Shown here in pieces: positions 1 through 9,750 of a DNA stretch of 64,000 nucleotides. The notes beneath the pieces are model-generated. The model worked only from the letters and a program-made list of their open reading frames with translations, did no database searches and was not told where the DNA came from. The DNA is from Epichloe hybrida (lineage: Eukaryota; Ascomycota; Sordariomycetes; Hypocreales; Clavicipitaceae), in NCBI GenBank assembly GCA_019022495.1, contig JAFEKR010000007.1:620001-684000 (forward strand), written 5' to 3'. Position 1 is the stretch's first letter, and every line of letters starts with the position of its first letter. The position numbers and the translations under genes were made by a program.

Positions 1-710
1 GTTCTTGGCCTCAATCCCATGCACCTTCATATAATAGTTGCGCTTGGCAATGTCGTCCAGATGACGGGTACGGTGCTCTCGCGCTTTCGTAGCCTTGTCC
101 TTTTCATGCAAGGAGATGACGTTCTTCCATGCCGCGAAGAAATACGTTGGCCGGTGCCAGAGGTCGGATATGGGTGGAGCGAGATCTTTGAAGGGCGAGT
201 TGTAGGCGTAGTTCATGAAGAACGTGCAGATGGCCATGGTGAACAAAACTCCCTGTTTGGGTGTACGTTAGTTGGACGCGCGAGTTGAAGCATGAATAAG
301 AGTTGTGGAAACAGAAATAAAACCCCCAGATGTTGGGCACGGGGAAATATTCCCAGATGTTGTCTTACCATGGTAATAAATGTGTGCAGCAGCCGGCTAT
401 GCCAGAACCAATGAGACCAGGTCCCCTCGGGAGCCATCAGACCTGGATAATGCTTCCTGCCTCGTGCGGCAATTTCGGACGGCGTCAATTGGGGGCCGTA
501 ATGCCTCGGGGTGGTGTTTCGCTTGAGCCGGGATCCATGGGAGGGAGGGTTGAACTTTGCCGGCTTCTCGAGAACAATTGGTTTCTGGGACCGGTCCGAC
601 GAGGACGCGAATCGAACACGAATGTTTTGTGACAAGGGAATGCGCACGCCGCGCCAAAGAGGTCCTTGCAGCGGGAGTAGAAAACGTGGAATGATGGCTC
701 TTACTGCCAT
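1..710 (-). CDS. Unrecognised mitochondrial-type membrane protein, 3' end missing
   Basis: Two exons are visible on the minus strand, 710-369 and 252 to beyond base 1, separated by a 116-bp intron (GTAAGA..AACAG). The N-terminus has arginines and few acidic residues (MAVRAIIPRF) with an RFASSS stretch near residue 35, as in mitochondrial presequences. A hydrophobic segment is formed across the splice junction (HTFITM joined to GVLFTMAICTFFMNY), followed by a charged, lysine- and arginine-rich tail (AREHRTRHLDDIAKRN). The reading frame stays open to the window edge, so the C-terminus is not seen. I do not recognise a named family. A single-pass inner-membrane protein is an inference from the presequence plus one membrane segment. 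The gene is divergent from cytochrome c. Confidence 0.7.
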
Positions 711-1568
711 GTTGTGCTGTGCTTGGAGAGAAAAAAGAAAAGAAAAGAAGAAAGTAAAGAAAAAAAAAATTGTGTCACGGCTGCTGGGCCTTGCGAGCTT
801 GTCGAAGCTGACTGTCAGTGCTCTTCAAACGGCCCCCCGTCTCATTTGTCGGCACGAAGTTTCTCACGAACTTTTAAAAATGTTGGCCTTGGACCCTCAG
901 GCTCCTCCGATATTGGGTGGTTGATTTTGCCGAGCTTTGGCCGCTATATCTCCGGGGCGATGGGAACAACAATTTGTTTGACATGTGTTGGACAATGACC
1001 GTTGAGGAACTCACTAGAATAACTTCAAAATCAATGGATATATATTATTCCGTAGCTGTAATCTAACTAGGCTGATGAGCCGAGTGGATCGCGAAGAGCT
1101 CGTGTGGTTTTCGACTCGCTTATGTATGTGGGCACCTGATGAGCGCGAAGAAAAAAAGTCTTCCGTTCAAGTGCGCAATACTCCGTAGTAACGTGCAGTC
1201 GTTCCTAACAATGTCCGAATTTGCCCGACCCGGCTAGGTGTGGCGGGTCTTGTGACTGCGTAATTGGCGCGCTCTGGTTGGACTGCGCCTCAGGTAACCT
1301 GTGGCACCTGTGGCACCTGTGGCTCAATTGCGACGGAGTGCGCCAAGCCAAGGCCCGAAAGGCCCGTCAATGCTGTCATAAACTTTTTTCTCCTTGTTGC
1401 GCTCCTTCATTCCTCTCCTCCCTCCTCTTCCTCCCCCCAAATTCTCGCCATACCCAAGCATCGACCATCCCTCGTCGTCCGTCCTAGACTCTCTTGTCGT
1501 CTTTTCTCACGAAACTTTTACGAACACCTCTAACTCTTTAATACCTCCTTTAATCCCTCTACTCCAAA
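711..1568. promoter_or_regulatory. Divergent promoter region upstream of cytochrome c
   Basis: This 858-bp spacer separates the divergent starts of the left-edge gene (-) and cytochrome c (+). It has an A/G-rich run at 730-770, one TACTCCGTA word at 1179-1187, an inverted CCAAT box (ATTGG, 1263-1267), and three exact tandem copies of ACCTGTGGC at 1297-1323. A long pyrimidine-rich leader (about 1380-1568) runs up to the cytochrome c start codon. CCAAT boxes are the known target of the HAP complex at fungal respiratory genes, so the 1263 box is a plausible but untested HAP site. No coding gene is supported here. Confidence 0.5.
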
Positions 1569-2450
1569 ATGGCTGGCGGTAAGTCCATGAGTCCTATGCA
1601 CCGAGGATGGCCGAGGCTACGGGTTAGTCGGTCGACCCGGGTCAGTTCAGTTGCGACTGCGCCAACGCAAAGCGATCGAGATGAGCGCAAACTGCGCACA
1701 TGAAGCTGCTGAGTCGCTGTTGGGCGAAGATTCAAGTCGTTTCTCTCGGTATCTCTCTCTTGCACAACGACTGCGTGTTCAGTTGCTCTCGGCTAGCGTC
1801 GGCCGGCGACGAGCTTGTGAATCCTGCTTTATTTGCACTTGGCCGAGGGAAGAAGAAAAAGACTGGGAACTCGACTCGGGAGAATCCGGGTGCAGCCACA
1901 GCGAATGTGTATGGAATTGCGCTCTCACTCATCGTATCTTGCGTTTTGCCGCACAGCGAAGCGAACCTCCCGTGGCCCAACTGACTGACTGACCTAGACC
2001 TGAACCGCCATCCCTTGATCATCCCTCGGTGCAAGATTCTACCCGTGGGGTGACACGTGCTGACCCCATTCTCAGGTGACGCAAAGCTCGGTGCTAAACT
2101 CTTCAAAAATCGTTGCGCTCAGTGCCACACTGTCGAGAAGGACGGTGGCAACAAGATCGGGCCTGCTCTTCACGGTCTCTTCGGCCGCAAGACTGGCTCC
2201 GTCGAAGGCTACTCCTACACCGACGCCAACAAGCAGAAGGGCATCACCTGGGACGACGACACCCTCTTCGCCTATCTTGAGAATCCCAAGAAGTACATTC
2301 CCGGCACCAAGATGGCATTCGGTGGCCTCAAGAAGGAGAAGGACAGGAAGGATCTCATCGCGTACGTTTTACTTCTTACGCAATTGCTTCATGAGCATAA
2401 AATGATGGCTAATATTTTACCACAGCTACCTGAAGGACTCTACTGCTTAG
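1569..2450 (+). CDS. cyc1: Cytochrome c
   Basis: Exons 1569-1578, 2076-2361 and 2426-2450 encode 106 residues, the usual size for fungal cytochrome c. The heme-attachment motif CAQCH is at residues 17-21 and the axial methionine is Met83 in [10 protein letters not shown]. The protein carries electrons from complex III to complex IV in the intermembrane space and has no cleaved presequence. The first exon is only 10 nt (MAG plus one base) and precedes a 497-bp intron (GTAAGT..TCAG), the longest in the window. The second intron is 64 bp. The last exon encodes only the final residues (YLKDSTA). The start is fixed because it is the only ATG that splices in frame to [10 protein letters not shown]. 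The gene is convergent with the Rix7-like gene. Confidence 0.97.
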
Positions 2451-3002
2451 GCATCTACCTACTTTTGCATGTGTAACGATAGGAATTGATAGACGGCGCC
2501 GTGTTGCAACGAATCAGTGTACTATAGACAAACTTTAGAATTATATTAGCGGTAGCAAACGCACGCTTAAATCCAAACTCCTCTTTCATCAGCACTTTCT
2601 CCTTGACTGATTTCGATCGAAATCGAGCGATTGTATTGGCAAGTGACAATGAGCGCGTCAAATAACGCGGCGACTATCAATTGAAGTTACATCTCCAATT
2701 CGAATTCAACGACTGATCACGAATACTAGTACAGACCTCCGGAGCAGGTAACATTCCCTCACGACATTTTCTCTTTCAGGACATGTCTTCCCTGAGCATA
2801 CAGCATAGCATATACAGACAGCTTCTCGTTCGCCGCTCGGAGCTTTTCCGCTTGCTCAGCGTCTCTACTACCCTATCAGGGGATTTCTCAATGGCAAGCA
2901 AAAAAATACTCGAATTAGAACTGGACACTTTTTGTAATAACTATGCTTGTATCAAGTGCACAACGGGGTATCGTTGACCATCTTCCTCCAGCCCGCCTGC
3001 CT
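2451..3002. other. Convergent 3' spacer between cytochrome c and the Rix7-like gene
   Basis: This 552-bp AT-rich spacer lies between two converging genes. It should hold both 3' untranslated regions. I see no coding potential, repeat or RNA gene in it. Confidence 0.6.
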
Positions 3003-5228
3003 TCATGCAAGATTGCGATTCCGGTTCCGGTAAACTGCTGGATCCTTCACGCTGGCCTTTGTGTTGTTCAAGGCAACCTCCCAATCTCCATCCACGATCT
3101 CCTTTTGCGAAGTTTCGTCCTGCATCCACCGCTCCAACCCAGAATGTGCTGCTTTTGTATGAAGTGCATCCAGGTCTGCACCACTGAAGTCGGTGCATCG
3201 CGGGTCCTGGGCCACCTTCGCAAGCGCCTCCAACGCTGCTGGAGATGGATTGTCGTGGCGGGTTTTGTAGATTGCTTGAAGAATTTCAACGCGCTCAAGG
3301 GGTGTAGGTAAATCAATGAAGATCTGGCTCCCTAGACGACCCGGTCGAAGAATAGCCTCGTCTATCATATCGGGGCGGTTCGTGGTGCCAATCACGTACA
3401 CTCCGCTTCTATCTTGTGCACCATCAAGCTCTGTGAGAAGGGCGTTGACGACTCTGACACCTGACTCGGTGGACGCATGGGCTCGTGGAGGCACGACAGA
3501 GTCCATCTCATCAAAGAATAATATGCAAGGCGTGGAGGAGCGTGCTCTTTGGAACAGTTCTCTAACTGCTCGTTCCGACTCACCCACGTACTTGTTCAAG
3601 AGTTCCGGACCATTGATGAGAATAAAGCTGGCCTTTGTGTCGTTGGCAACTGCTTGTGCAATCAAGGTCTTGCCGCAACCTGGAGGGCCCCAAAGAAGCA
3701 CGCCGGCATTTTGTCTAAGTCCAAATTCCTTGTACACATCAGGCCGCTTGATCGGTCCGATGATAGACAATTGCAATTGTTTCCGCGCCACGTTGAGAGC
3801 ACCGACTTGTTCCCACGTGACGCTGGGAATGACAGAGAACCCTTCTTTACGAAGAAATGGCGTCATTTGCCCGTATGCCTTCTTAAAATCCTCCATGGAC
3901 ACGGGCCCTTTCGGTCGCAACCTGTATCGCATTGGTCTGAGAACCTCCACGTCTTCTGCCAAGATGGCAGCCTCCAGGTCATCACCGCGGAGCTCAGTAT
4001 CATCTCCGTTACTCAAATTGCTTGCTGCTAGCCATTTTGCTTTATTTGTGAGGAACGCAAGCTCGGCGGGCACAAAGCCGTGGGTCATTCTGGCAATTTC
4101 GTCCAAGTCAACGTCAGCTCCGAGTGTCGACGCGCGCGTGATTTGGTCCAGAACATCTCTCCTCGCATCGCAATCCGGTAGCTTCACTTGAATAGTCGTC
4201 TGGAAGAACCGGTTTTGGAGAATTTCAGGGTCGACCTCGGCTATGTTCGATGTCGTGGCTACTGTAATACAGTGTGCGCCTTCAGCTTTACTTCGCTGAA
4301 TTCGCTCCATTTGCTGCGTGAAAAAGTCGATCGCCTTAGCATGAAAGTCGTTGTGGCGCAAAGAACCTGGTCTGCTCATGTAACGATGAATGTCTTTGAT
4401 GAAAACAATACTAGGGGCATGTGCAATGGCCGCATCGAATGCCTCCGTCATGCTCCTCGCCATTGACGCCATTGTTTTGGGTTCTAAAAAACACTCTTTC
4501 AGGGAGATAAGGGGGACTCCCAACATGAAGGCGATGTTTTGAACCAGTAATCCTTTGCCCATCCCCTCTGGTCCTGATATGATGATGCCGGTCGGCGGAT
4601 CGCAAGACCCAAGTTCTTCGTAATAACTGGGAAATTTCAGGGTGCCCTCCAGCAGCGCAAGTATTTCAGTCAACTCATCTCGAAGACCACCGAGCGGTTT
4701 CTTTTCATGTACATGCTCCACAGTGATTTGACTTGGCTTCTGCCTCTTGCTTGCGAGCTGTTCCCTCCGTGTTGTGGCGGTGATCTTGGTCGAGAGCTCG
4801 CCATTAGTTTGCGTCTTTATGCCCGGTGCACCCTCACTCCCTTCTGGTAATCGTCTTTTCTTAGAGGGCGACTGCTCTGCTGAATTTGCCGCGCTAGTGG
4901 TGGATATATTTCGATGCCATAACTTAATCAGTTGTTTTGAAACATATCGATCATCGCCTTGAATCGTCGCCGGCTCCGCTTCTTCTATGGCAGCCTCCGA
5001 GTCGTTTGAATCGTCGGCCTCTTGCTTATGAAACAAGAGTACTCGGTCTATGGCATCCTCCAGAGGCTTTTTCTTCTGTCGTTTCAGACTAGAGTTGGAT
5101 CGTTGGATGGCATCGTAGGCATCCTTGGTAGATGTGAAGCGGTGATTCGCATTGGACGATTCAAGTTGTTTTAGAACTCTATCAACGTCAAGCTCGAGGC
5201 GAGATCGAAGGCTTATACGTGGCGGCAT
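3003..5228 (-). CDS. Rix7/NVL-like tandem AAA ATPase with a degenerate first AAA domain
   Basis: A single-exon gene of 741 residues, close to the usual Rix7 length. Rix7/NVL ATPases strip assembly factors from pre-60S ribosomes in the nucleus. The N-terminus (residues 10-70) resembles the Rix7 N-domain, and a basic KKRR cluster near 123-126 could be a nuclear signal. The second AAA domain is intact: Walker A GPPGCGKT at 514-521, pore-loop region KYVGESE, Walker B ILFFDEMD at 569-576. The first domain is decayed: its Walker A reads GPEGMGKG (219-226, no Ser/Thr after Lys) and its Walker B reads SIVFIKD (273-279, the Asp-Glu pair lost). The start at 5228 begins the conserved N-domain (MPPRISLRSR); an upstream in-frame ATG at 5438 would read through a minisatellite. 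It could be the genome's only Rix7 or a diverged second copy. Confidence 0.88.
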   Translation of the reverse strand: MPPRISLRSRLELDVDRVLKQLESSNANHRFTSTKDAYDAIQRSNSSLKRQKKKPLEDAIDRVLLFHKQEADDSNDSEAAIEEAEPATIQGDDRYVSKQLIKLWHRNISTTSAANSAEQSPSKKRRLPEGSEGAPGIKTQTNGELSTKITATTRREQLASKRQKPSQITVEHVHEKKPLGGLRDELTEILALLEGTLKFPSYYEELGSCDPPTGIIISGPEGMGKGLLVQNIAFMLGVPLISLKECFLEPKTMASMARSMTEAFDAAIAHAPSIVFIKDIHRYMSRPGSLRHNDFHAKAIDFFTQQMERIQRSKAEGAHCITVATTSNIAEVDPEILQNRFFQTTIQVKLPDCDARRDVLDQITRASTLGADVDLDEIARMTHGFVPAELAFLTNKAKWLAASNLSNGDDTELRGDDLEAAILAEDVEVLRPMRYRLRPKGPVSMEDFKKAYGQMTPFLRKEGFSVIPSVTWEQVGALNVARKQLQLSIIGPIKRPDVYKEFGLRQNAGVLLWGPPGCGKTLIAQAVANDTKASFILINGPELLNKYVGESERAVRELFQRARSSTPCILFFDEMDSVVPPRAHASTESGVRVVNALLTELDGAQDRSGVYVIGTTNRPDMIDEAILRPGRLGSQIFIDLPTPLERVEILQAIYKTRHDNPSPAALEALAKVAQDPRCTDFSGADLDALHTKAAHSGLERWMQDETSQKEIVDGDWEVALNNTKASVKDPAVYRNRNRNLA

Positions 5229-5230
5229 TG

Positions 5231-5426
5231 TGATGATGGATGATGATGGATGATGATGGATGATGATGGATGATGATGGATGATGATGGATGATGATGGA
5301 TGATGATGGATGATGATGGATGATGATGGATGATGGATGATGATGGTGGATGATGGTGGATGATGGTGGATGATGGTGGATGATGGTGGATGATGGTGGA
5401 TGATGATGATGGTGGATGATGATGGA
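5231..5426. repeat. Decamer minisatellite abutting a start codon
   Basis: Ten tandem copies of TGATGATGGA fill 5231-5330. A variant TGATGGATGA unit and six copies of TGATGGTGGA (5341-5400) follow, then degenerate units to about 5426. The array ends two bases before the ATG (5228) of the Rix7-like gene, so on the coding strand the leader is TCCATCATCA repeats. Because the unit is 10 bp, three units restore frame, and the array stays open in at least two minus-strand frames, reading as His/Pro/Ser/Ile. Confidence 0.95.
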
Positions 5427-6061
5427 CGGGAGTTTCAACCAAAAATTTGTCCCACCATTGCGTTTTATATGTTGGAACTCAAAGCCTTAGGCATTGTTTT
5501 TCTATGTTGACAGCTTCCTGAACTGCAATGGCTCGACAAACTTTGGCAATGACTCGGCAAACTCTGTTAGCAGCTTCCCGAACTGCAGTAGCAAACTCTG
5601 TTGCACCTGCGAAGTCAGCGTCGTTGTGGTCGGAGGCTTCGCTTGCCTTGCCGAGTACGTAAACATGCAGCAACGAATTTTTTTTTTTTCATCATACCAT
5701 AGCAACTAAGCCTAAAACGGAAGAAGTTCCTCTACGCCTTGTTTAACTTGTTCAACAAGTTGCTACATTTTGCGCACTCTTGCTAAAGCTAAAGCAAATT
5801 TTCAATTTGTGGCGTTCTGCAGCTTTTTAACTTCAGCCAAGGGTGGCTCGTATCTCGCGATAGAGCATGAGTTAATAATCACTGGGTGACTGGTGCGAGG
5901 TCCACGAGAACCAAAAAAAAGTGGGACATGGCACGAGTAGTAAGTAGACTGACTGACTGAGTGACTGTAACATGGCTCATCGCCAAGTACCTCCGAATCT
6001 GCCAACATGCAAACTCGACCCAGCCACGCAAAGACTGGGGTAGAGGCAGCACGCGATCAGC
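5427..6061. promoter_or_regulatory. Divergent spacer between the Rix7-like gene and vps20
   Basis: This 635-bp spacer lies between two divergent starts. It contains partly repeated text (GAACTGCA and AACTCTGTT occur twice between 5518 and 5602), a short poly-T tract near 5680 and a GACTGACTGACTGAG run near 5948. No gene is supported. Confidence 0.45.
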
Positions 6062-6881
6062 ATGGGGAGCACCGCCAGCAAGGTCACCGCCCAGGACAAG
6101 TAGGTTTTTTTTTGTTTCTTTGCTCAACCTTCAACCCCGTCACCCGTGAGCCCGTCGTTGTCCTACCATGACCACCCCGCTTACTGGTAACCACGGTGCT
6201 TTGGTTTTGGTTGGGGCAGGGCGATCCTGGATATGAAGAACCAGCGCGATAAGCTACACCAATACCAAAGACGCATCACCGTCCTCACAGACAAGGAGAC
6301 GGATGTAGCGCGGCAGATGCTTGCCAAGGGCGACAAGAAAAGAGCCCTCTTGGCGCTACGGCGCAAGAAGTACCAAGAAACGCTGCTCGCCAAGACCGAC
6401 GCGCAGCTCGAGCAATTGGAGAAGCTGACTTCGAATGTGGAATTTGCCCTCATACAGAAGGATGTTGTTTTTGGCTTGCAACAGGGCACCAAGGTCCTCA
6501 AGGAGATCCATGCTGAGATGGGCGGATTGGAGAATGTAGAGAAGCTCATGGGAGAGACGGCGGATGCCATTGCCTACCAGCAGGTTTGTTTTTTTGCCTC
6601 CCGAACTTACTGATTCGGCCAACCCAATTCTCATCCTATGGTCGCAAGGCTGATTCTTGTCTCGCAAACAACAGGAAGTCAGCGAGATGCTCGGTGGGCA
6701 AATATCGAACCAGGATGAGGAAGACGTGGAAGATGAGCTTGCAGCTCTCCAGGCCGAGCAGTCTGGTGAGGGACAAGTCCTGCCATCGGTTCCCAATGTC
6801 CAAGTACCCATTAGTGAAAGAACTGGCGAAGAGCCCTCGAGTTCCAGGAGGCCAGAAGCGCAAGAAATGCTGCCTGCCTGA
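6062..6881 (+). CDS. vps20: ESCRT-III subunit Vps20 (CHMP6 family)
   Basis: Exons 6062-6099, 6220-6583 and 6675-6881 encode 202 residues. The protein begins MGSTASK, giving the N-terminal glycine with a serine at position 6 expected for the myristoylated Vps20/CHMP6 subunit. The middle is a long charged helical region typical of Snf7-fold proteins (KNQRDKLHQYQRRI, then RRKKYQETLLAKTDAQLEQLEKL). The C-terminal part is acidic (EEDVEDELAAL), as expected for an ESCRT-III autoinhibitory and Vps4-binding tail. Vps20 nucleates Snf7 filaments on endosomes downstream of ESCRT-II during multivesicular-body sorting. Both introns are canonical (GTAGGT..GGCAG, 120 bp; GTTTGT..ACAG, 91 bp). The small first exon follows from the conserved N-myristoylation start. 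Confidence 0.93.
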
Positions 6882-7078
6882 TCTCCTTCTCTTTCGCGGA
6901 CATACAAAGTCATCGCTGGATCTGCTTTTAATTCGGTTCCGGCGCGTTTTGGTTTATTCTATAGACTTGGGGTGGTTTGCATCACAGCGAGCAATAATAT
7001 ACAGGCGTTTTGGATGTCAGTTTTACTTCCTTCGTTTCCCCCCACCTTGGTAGTCTTAATCAATATCCTTTGAATACA

Positions 7079-8274
7079 TTAATCATTATGTATGACCGGG
7101 TACGATGCTGTCTTCCCATACTTTGCAATCAGCTTTTTCATGATGGACATGGCTCCGCCGCGGTACCCGCCTCCAAACATGGCGAAATGGTTCAAGTGAT
7201 GATATCTTGGGTCCGTCAGCTCATCGACAGCACATCGGTCGTTTGTGACCCCAGCGGGGAAAGAGGTGCCGTAGGTTTTCTGGGGGAGGGGGGTCACTCA
7301 CAACTCGTACATTGTCACTCTATCCTCCCATTCCTCTCGCGGCTCCGCTTTCGGAAGAAGCTCCTCATACTCGTTCCAAAAGCTGCCACCAAAGCCTCCA
7401 AACATGATCATTATGCCCAGATCGTACTCTGAATGGCCATGGACGGCGGACGGATCAAAGACTACCTCTTCACTTCCTCCTCTTCCAGCTATCTGGCCAT
7501 TCGAGTGATTGCCGCTCCACAAATCACCATGGACCACAACAGGCGTGATGTTCCCGATGGTGTCTTCACCTATTAATCGAGGAACGACTTCCTCGGCCAT
7601 TGATTCCACAGCTTTGCTAAGCTCCGCGTCGGCGCCGTTCCTGTCGACGCAGGCCCTCAATATGCCCCGAAGGCGATTATTAGCGTAGAAGTCTGCCCAC
7701 GAGGACTTCCACGTGTTGTCCTGCGCCGTCTCACCACAACATGTCGAGACGGGAAATCCAAACATGGGCTTGTCGTAGCCCGCCGGGATTGGCGCCGGGA
7801 TTGGCGCCGGAGTCGTATGCAACTTGGCCAATTTGGCTGCGAGAGACAATCCCGATCCCCCGGCCGCATTTGATCCCAGATCAAGGAAGTCTGTGACTAG
7901 GAAGTACCTGTTGGCCGAGGCCATTGGGCCGTGGGCGTGGGATCTGGGGCAGAACAGGGGGACGGCGTCGTGGATGGCGTTCAAGGAAGTATGTTCTCCT
8001 GCGGCATGAATGAATTGCGTGAGAGGTCGTCAACGGCACGTGGAATGCTGCTTCGATGGAAGAGCGACAAGGTAGGCAGGTAGGTACCTTTGAACATCAA
8101 CTCGGCGTTCTCGCCGGCCCCGGTCTTGACAAAATAGGTGATGGGTTGGCCATTTTTCGTGGCAGTGAGCTTCAAGGTGGATGAGAAGCCGGATCCGCCA
8201 TGAGAGCTAATCTGGGCCTCTTCGTCCTGCAGGCCGAGCGCTTTCAGGATCTCTACGTCGACATTCGGGGCCAT
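7079..8274 (-). CDS. Fructosamine/ketosamine-3-kinase family protein
   Basis: Exons 8274-8088, 7999-7303 and 7205-7079 encode 336 residues. The aminoglycoside-phosphotransferase-like catalytic motif HGDLWSGN is at residues 219-226. It is followed by a VVFDPSAVHGHSEYDLGI segment that supplies the metal-binding aspartate, and a lysine in ITYFVKTG near residue 50 fits the ATP-binding lysine. FN3K-family enzymes phosphorylate sugar-amine adducts on proteins so that the glycation product breaks down; the fungal substrate is inferred only. The last exon, YHHLNHFAMFGGGYRGG, fits the conserved family C-terminus. The start at 8274 (MAPNVDVEILKAL) matches the family; an ATG 18 bases upstream is a possible alternative. 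The gene is convergent with vps20, about 200 bp away. Confidence 0.9.
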
Positions 8275-8763
8275 TGCGAACTCTGTTTGCAATGTCGATG
8301 GGGGTTAATGTATGCTTGGAACGGAAGGCGTGCACGTGCTCGGCAAGATTAGAGAGCTTTTGTATATAACTTGCCGAGTTGCTTGGATGTGATGGAGGGG
8401 GGGGGGGTGGCGACAAATGCGACAAACCCTGACGAACAACATGTATACATTTGTAGAGGGCCAGTCTTCATCCACGATCAGTATTTTTTTTCACGTTGAA
8501 ATTTGTCTGCTTGGTGATTTGGTTCAAACAGGATCGAAATGACAATCACGCAGAGGCAATGTATTGAACCCGCGTAAATTGAAGGGGTGTCAGTTTCTCC
8601 CAACGCCTTCTCCGTACAGTACTGCTAATGTTGTCTTTCAACGCCGTGCACCGGGTTTCCAAGTCCACAGCCAATTCCAGTCATCTCGGAAGCGAAAAAA
8701 AAATAACCTCCCCATGCCAGTTTCTAGAATATATGTTGTTGTTGTTTTTTCGTTTCATTTCCA

Positions 8764-9024
8764 TCATTTGCTGTAAGCCAATTCAATGTGCACAGTGGTC
8801 GTGGCGGCATCTCCGCCATTGACGGAAGGACTGTCAGAGTTTCGCCTCGTTGGTGAGCCAGCACTCGATGATGCATTGCGACGTCGGTCGTCCATCATCC
8901 GTGGTCTCTGGGCTACTACAACATTGTAGCAGTTTGCGCAAGGGCACGTGGGCGTGGCATCAAGTGGTGGTGGAGGAGCCATGTGGCGAGCGAACCAGCT
9001 TCTCCGGTTTGTCGGGGAAGGCAT
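8764..9024 (-). CDS. Possible small hypothetical protein with CPCANC motif
   Basis: An 86-residue frame begins MPSPTNRRSWFARHM and contains TCPCANCYN, a close-spaced Cys-x-Cys-x-x-Cys group. A Ser/Arg-rich segment (SSSAGSPTRRNSDS) and a polar C-terminus follow. Amino-acid use looks more protein-like than in neighbouring random frames, with the low-complexity serine/arginine pattern common in small fungal proteins. I cannot assign a family, see no convincing intron, and have no expression evidence. It may be a genuine small gene or the last exon of a larger one, or it may be chance. Confidence 0.35.
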   Translation of the reverse strand: MPSPTNRRSWFARHMAPPPPLDATPTCPCANCYNVVVAQRPRMMDDRRRNASSSAGSPTRRNSDSPSVNGGDAATTTVHIELAYSK

Positions 9025-9710
9025 TCCGTACCAAGCAAGTAATCCGTATAATGATCGTGAGATGAGATGATGATGAGAGTTTCAAGACAGAGAGGAAAGT
9101 AGTGTCAGACGAGCGCAAACCTTTGTGGCCTCGCAGGCATCGTACTTATAGTTTGGCATCATGACTCTTTCCAATCCAGATTGTGGACCAAGTCTTCGCA
9201 TCAACAAGCAACAACAAAACAGTCTGAGTCGCGCATAGGACCAGCCCGTCACCTATCTCTCTCTCTCTTCTCTGACTGTATTGGCGGAGAGGAGACATCT
9301 CGTCGCGCCCCGATTTCATTTCGACGTCATCCCGAGAAGAAGTCATCAGTCGAGCCCATCCAAAAGCAGTCGTCTAGAGTCCGCATTTGTTCCATCTTGA
9401 GCCTAGACAACGCACGCAAGTCGTAAAAAAAAAAAACCGACATGTATTTGATTGTCCCCCTTCCCCCCTCCCCCCGGCTCTCTGGTACGTTGGTGAGCAA
9501 AGTTCAGACAGCGGGGTTGGTTCCACAGCAAAGGTCAGATATGGACTGAAACACAGATCTGACAAGTTGAGCCACTCGGTGTGCCCGTCCGGTGTTCGCA
9601 GACGGCACAAGAGATCAATCAGCATCAGGCCTGAACGGATAAGAGACCCAATCTGGAACCCTCCAGATATCACGCGGTATCTTCGGGAACTGTGCAGTGT
9701 TACGAGTGGT

Positions 9711-9750
9711 CCTCACGTCGGCTCACGTGGGCTCACGTTGGCTCACGTCG
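9711..9750. repeat. Four tandem CTCACGT decamers with a CACGTG E-box
   Basis: Four consecutive 10-bp units (CCTCACGTCG, GCTCACGTGG, GCTCACGTTG, GCTCACGTCG) share the core CTCACGT. The second contains the palindrome CACGTG at 9724-9729, the known core site for bHLH factors such as Cbf1 or Pho4. One full helical turn per unit would place all four cores on the same DNA face. The array lies downstream of succinyl-CoA ligase beta. Confidence 0.8.

Noticed and set aside
3316..4191. 291-codon frame opposite the Rix7-like gene
   Set aside because: It is the complementary reading of a conserved AAA ATPase; the sense strand carries clear Walker motifs, so this is a shadow frame.
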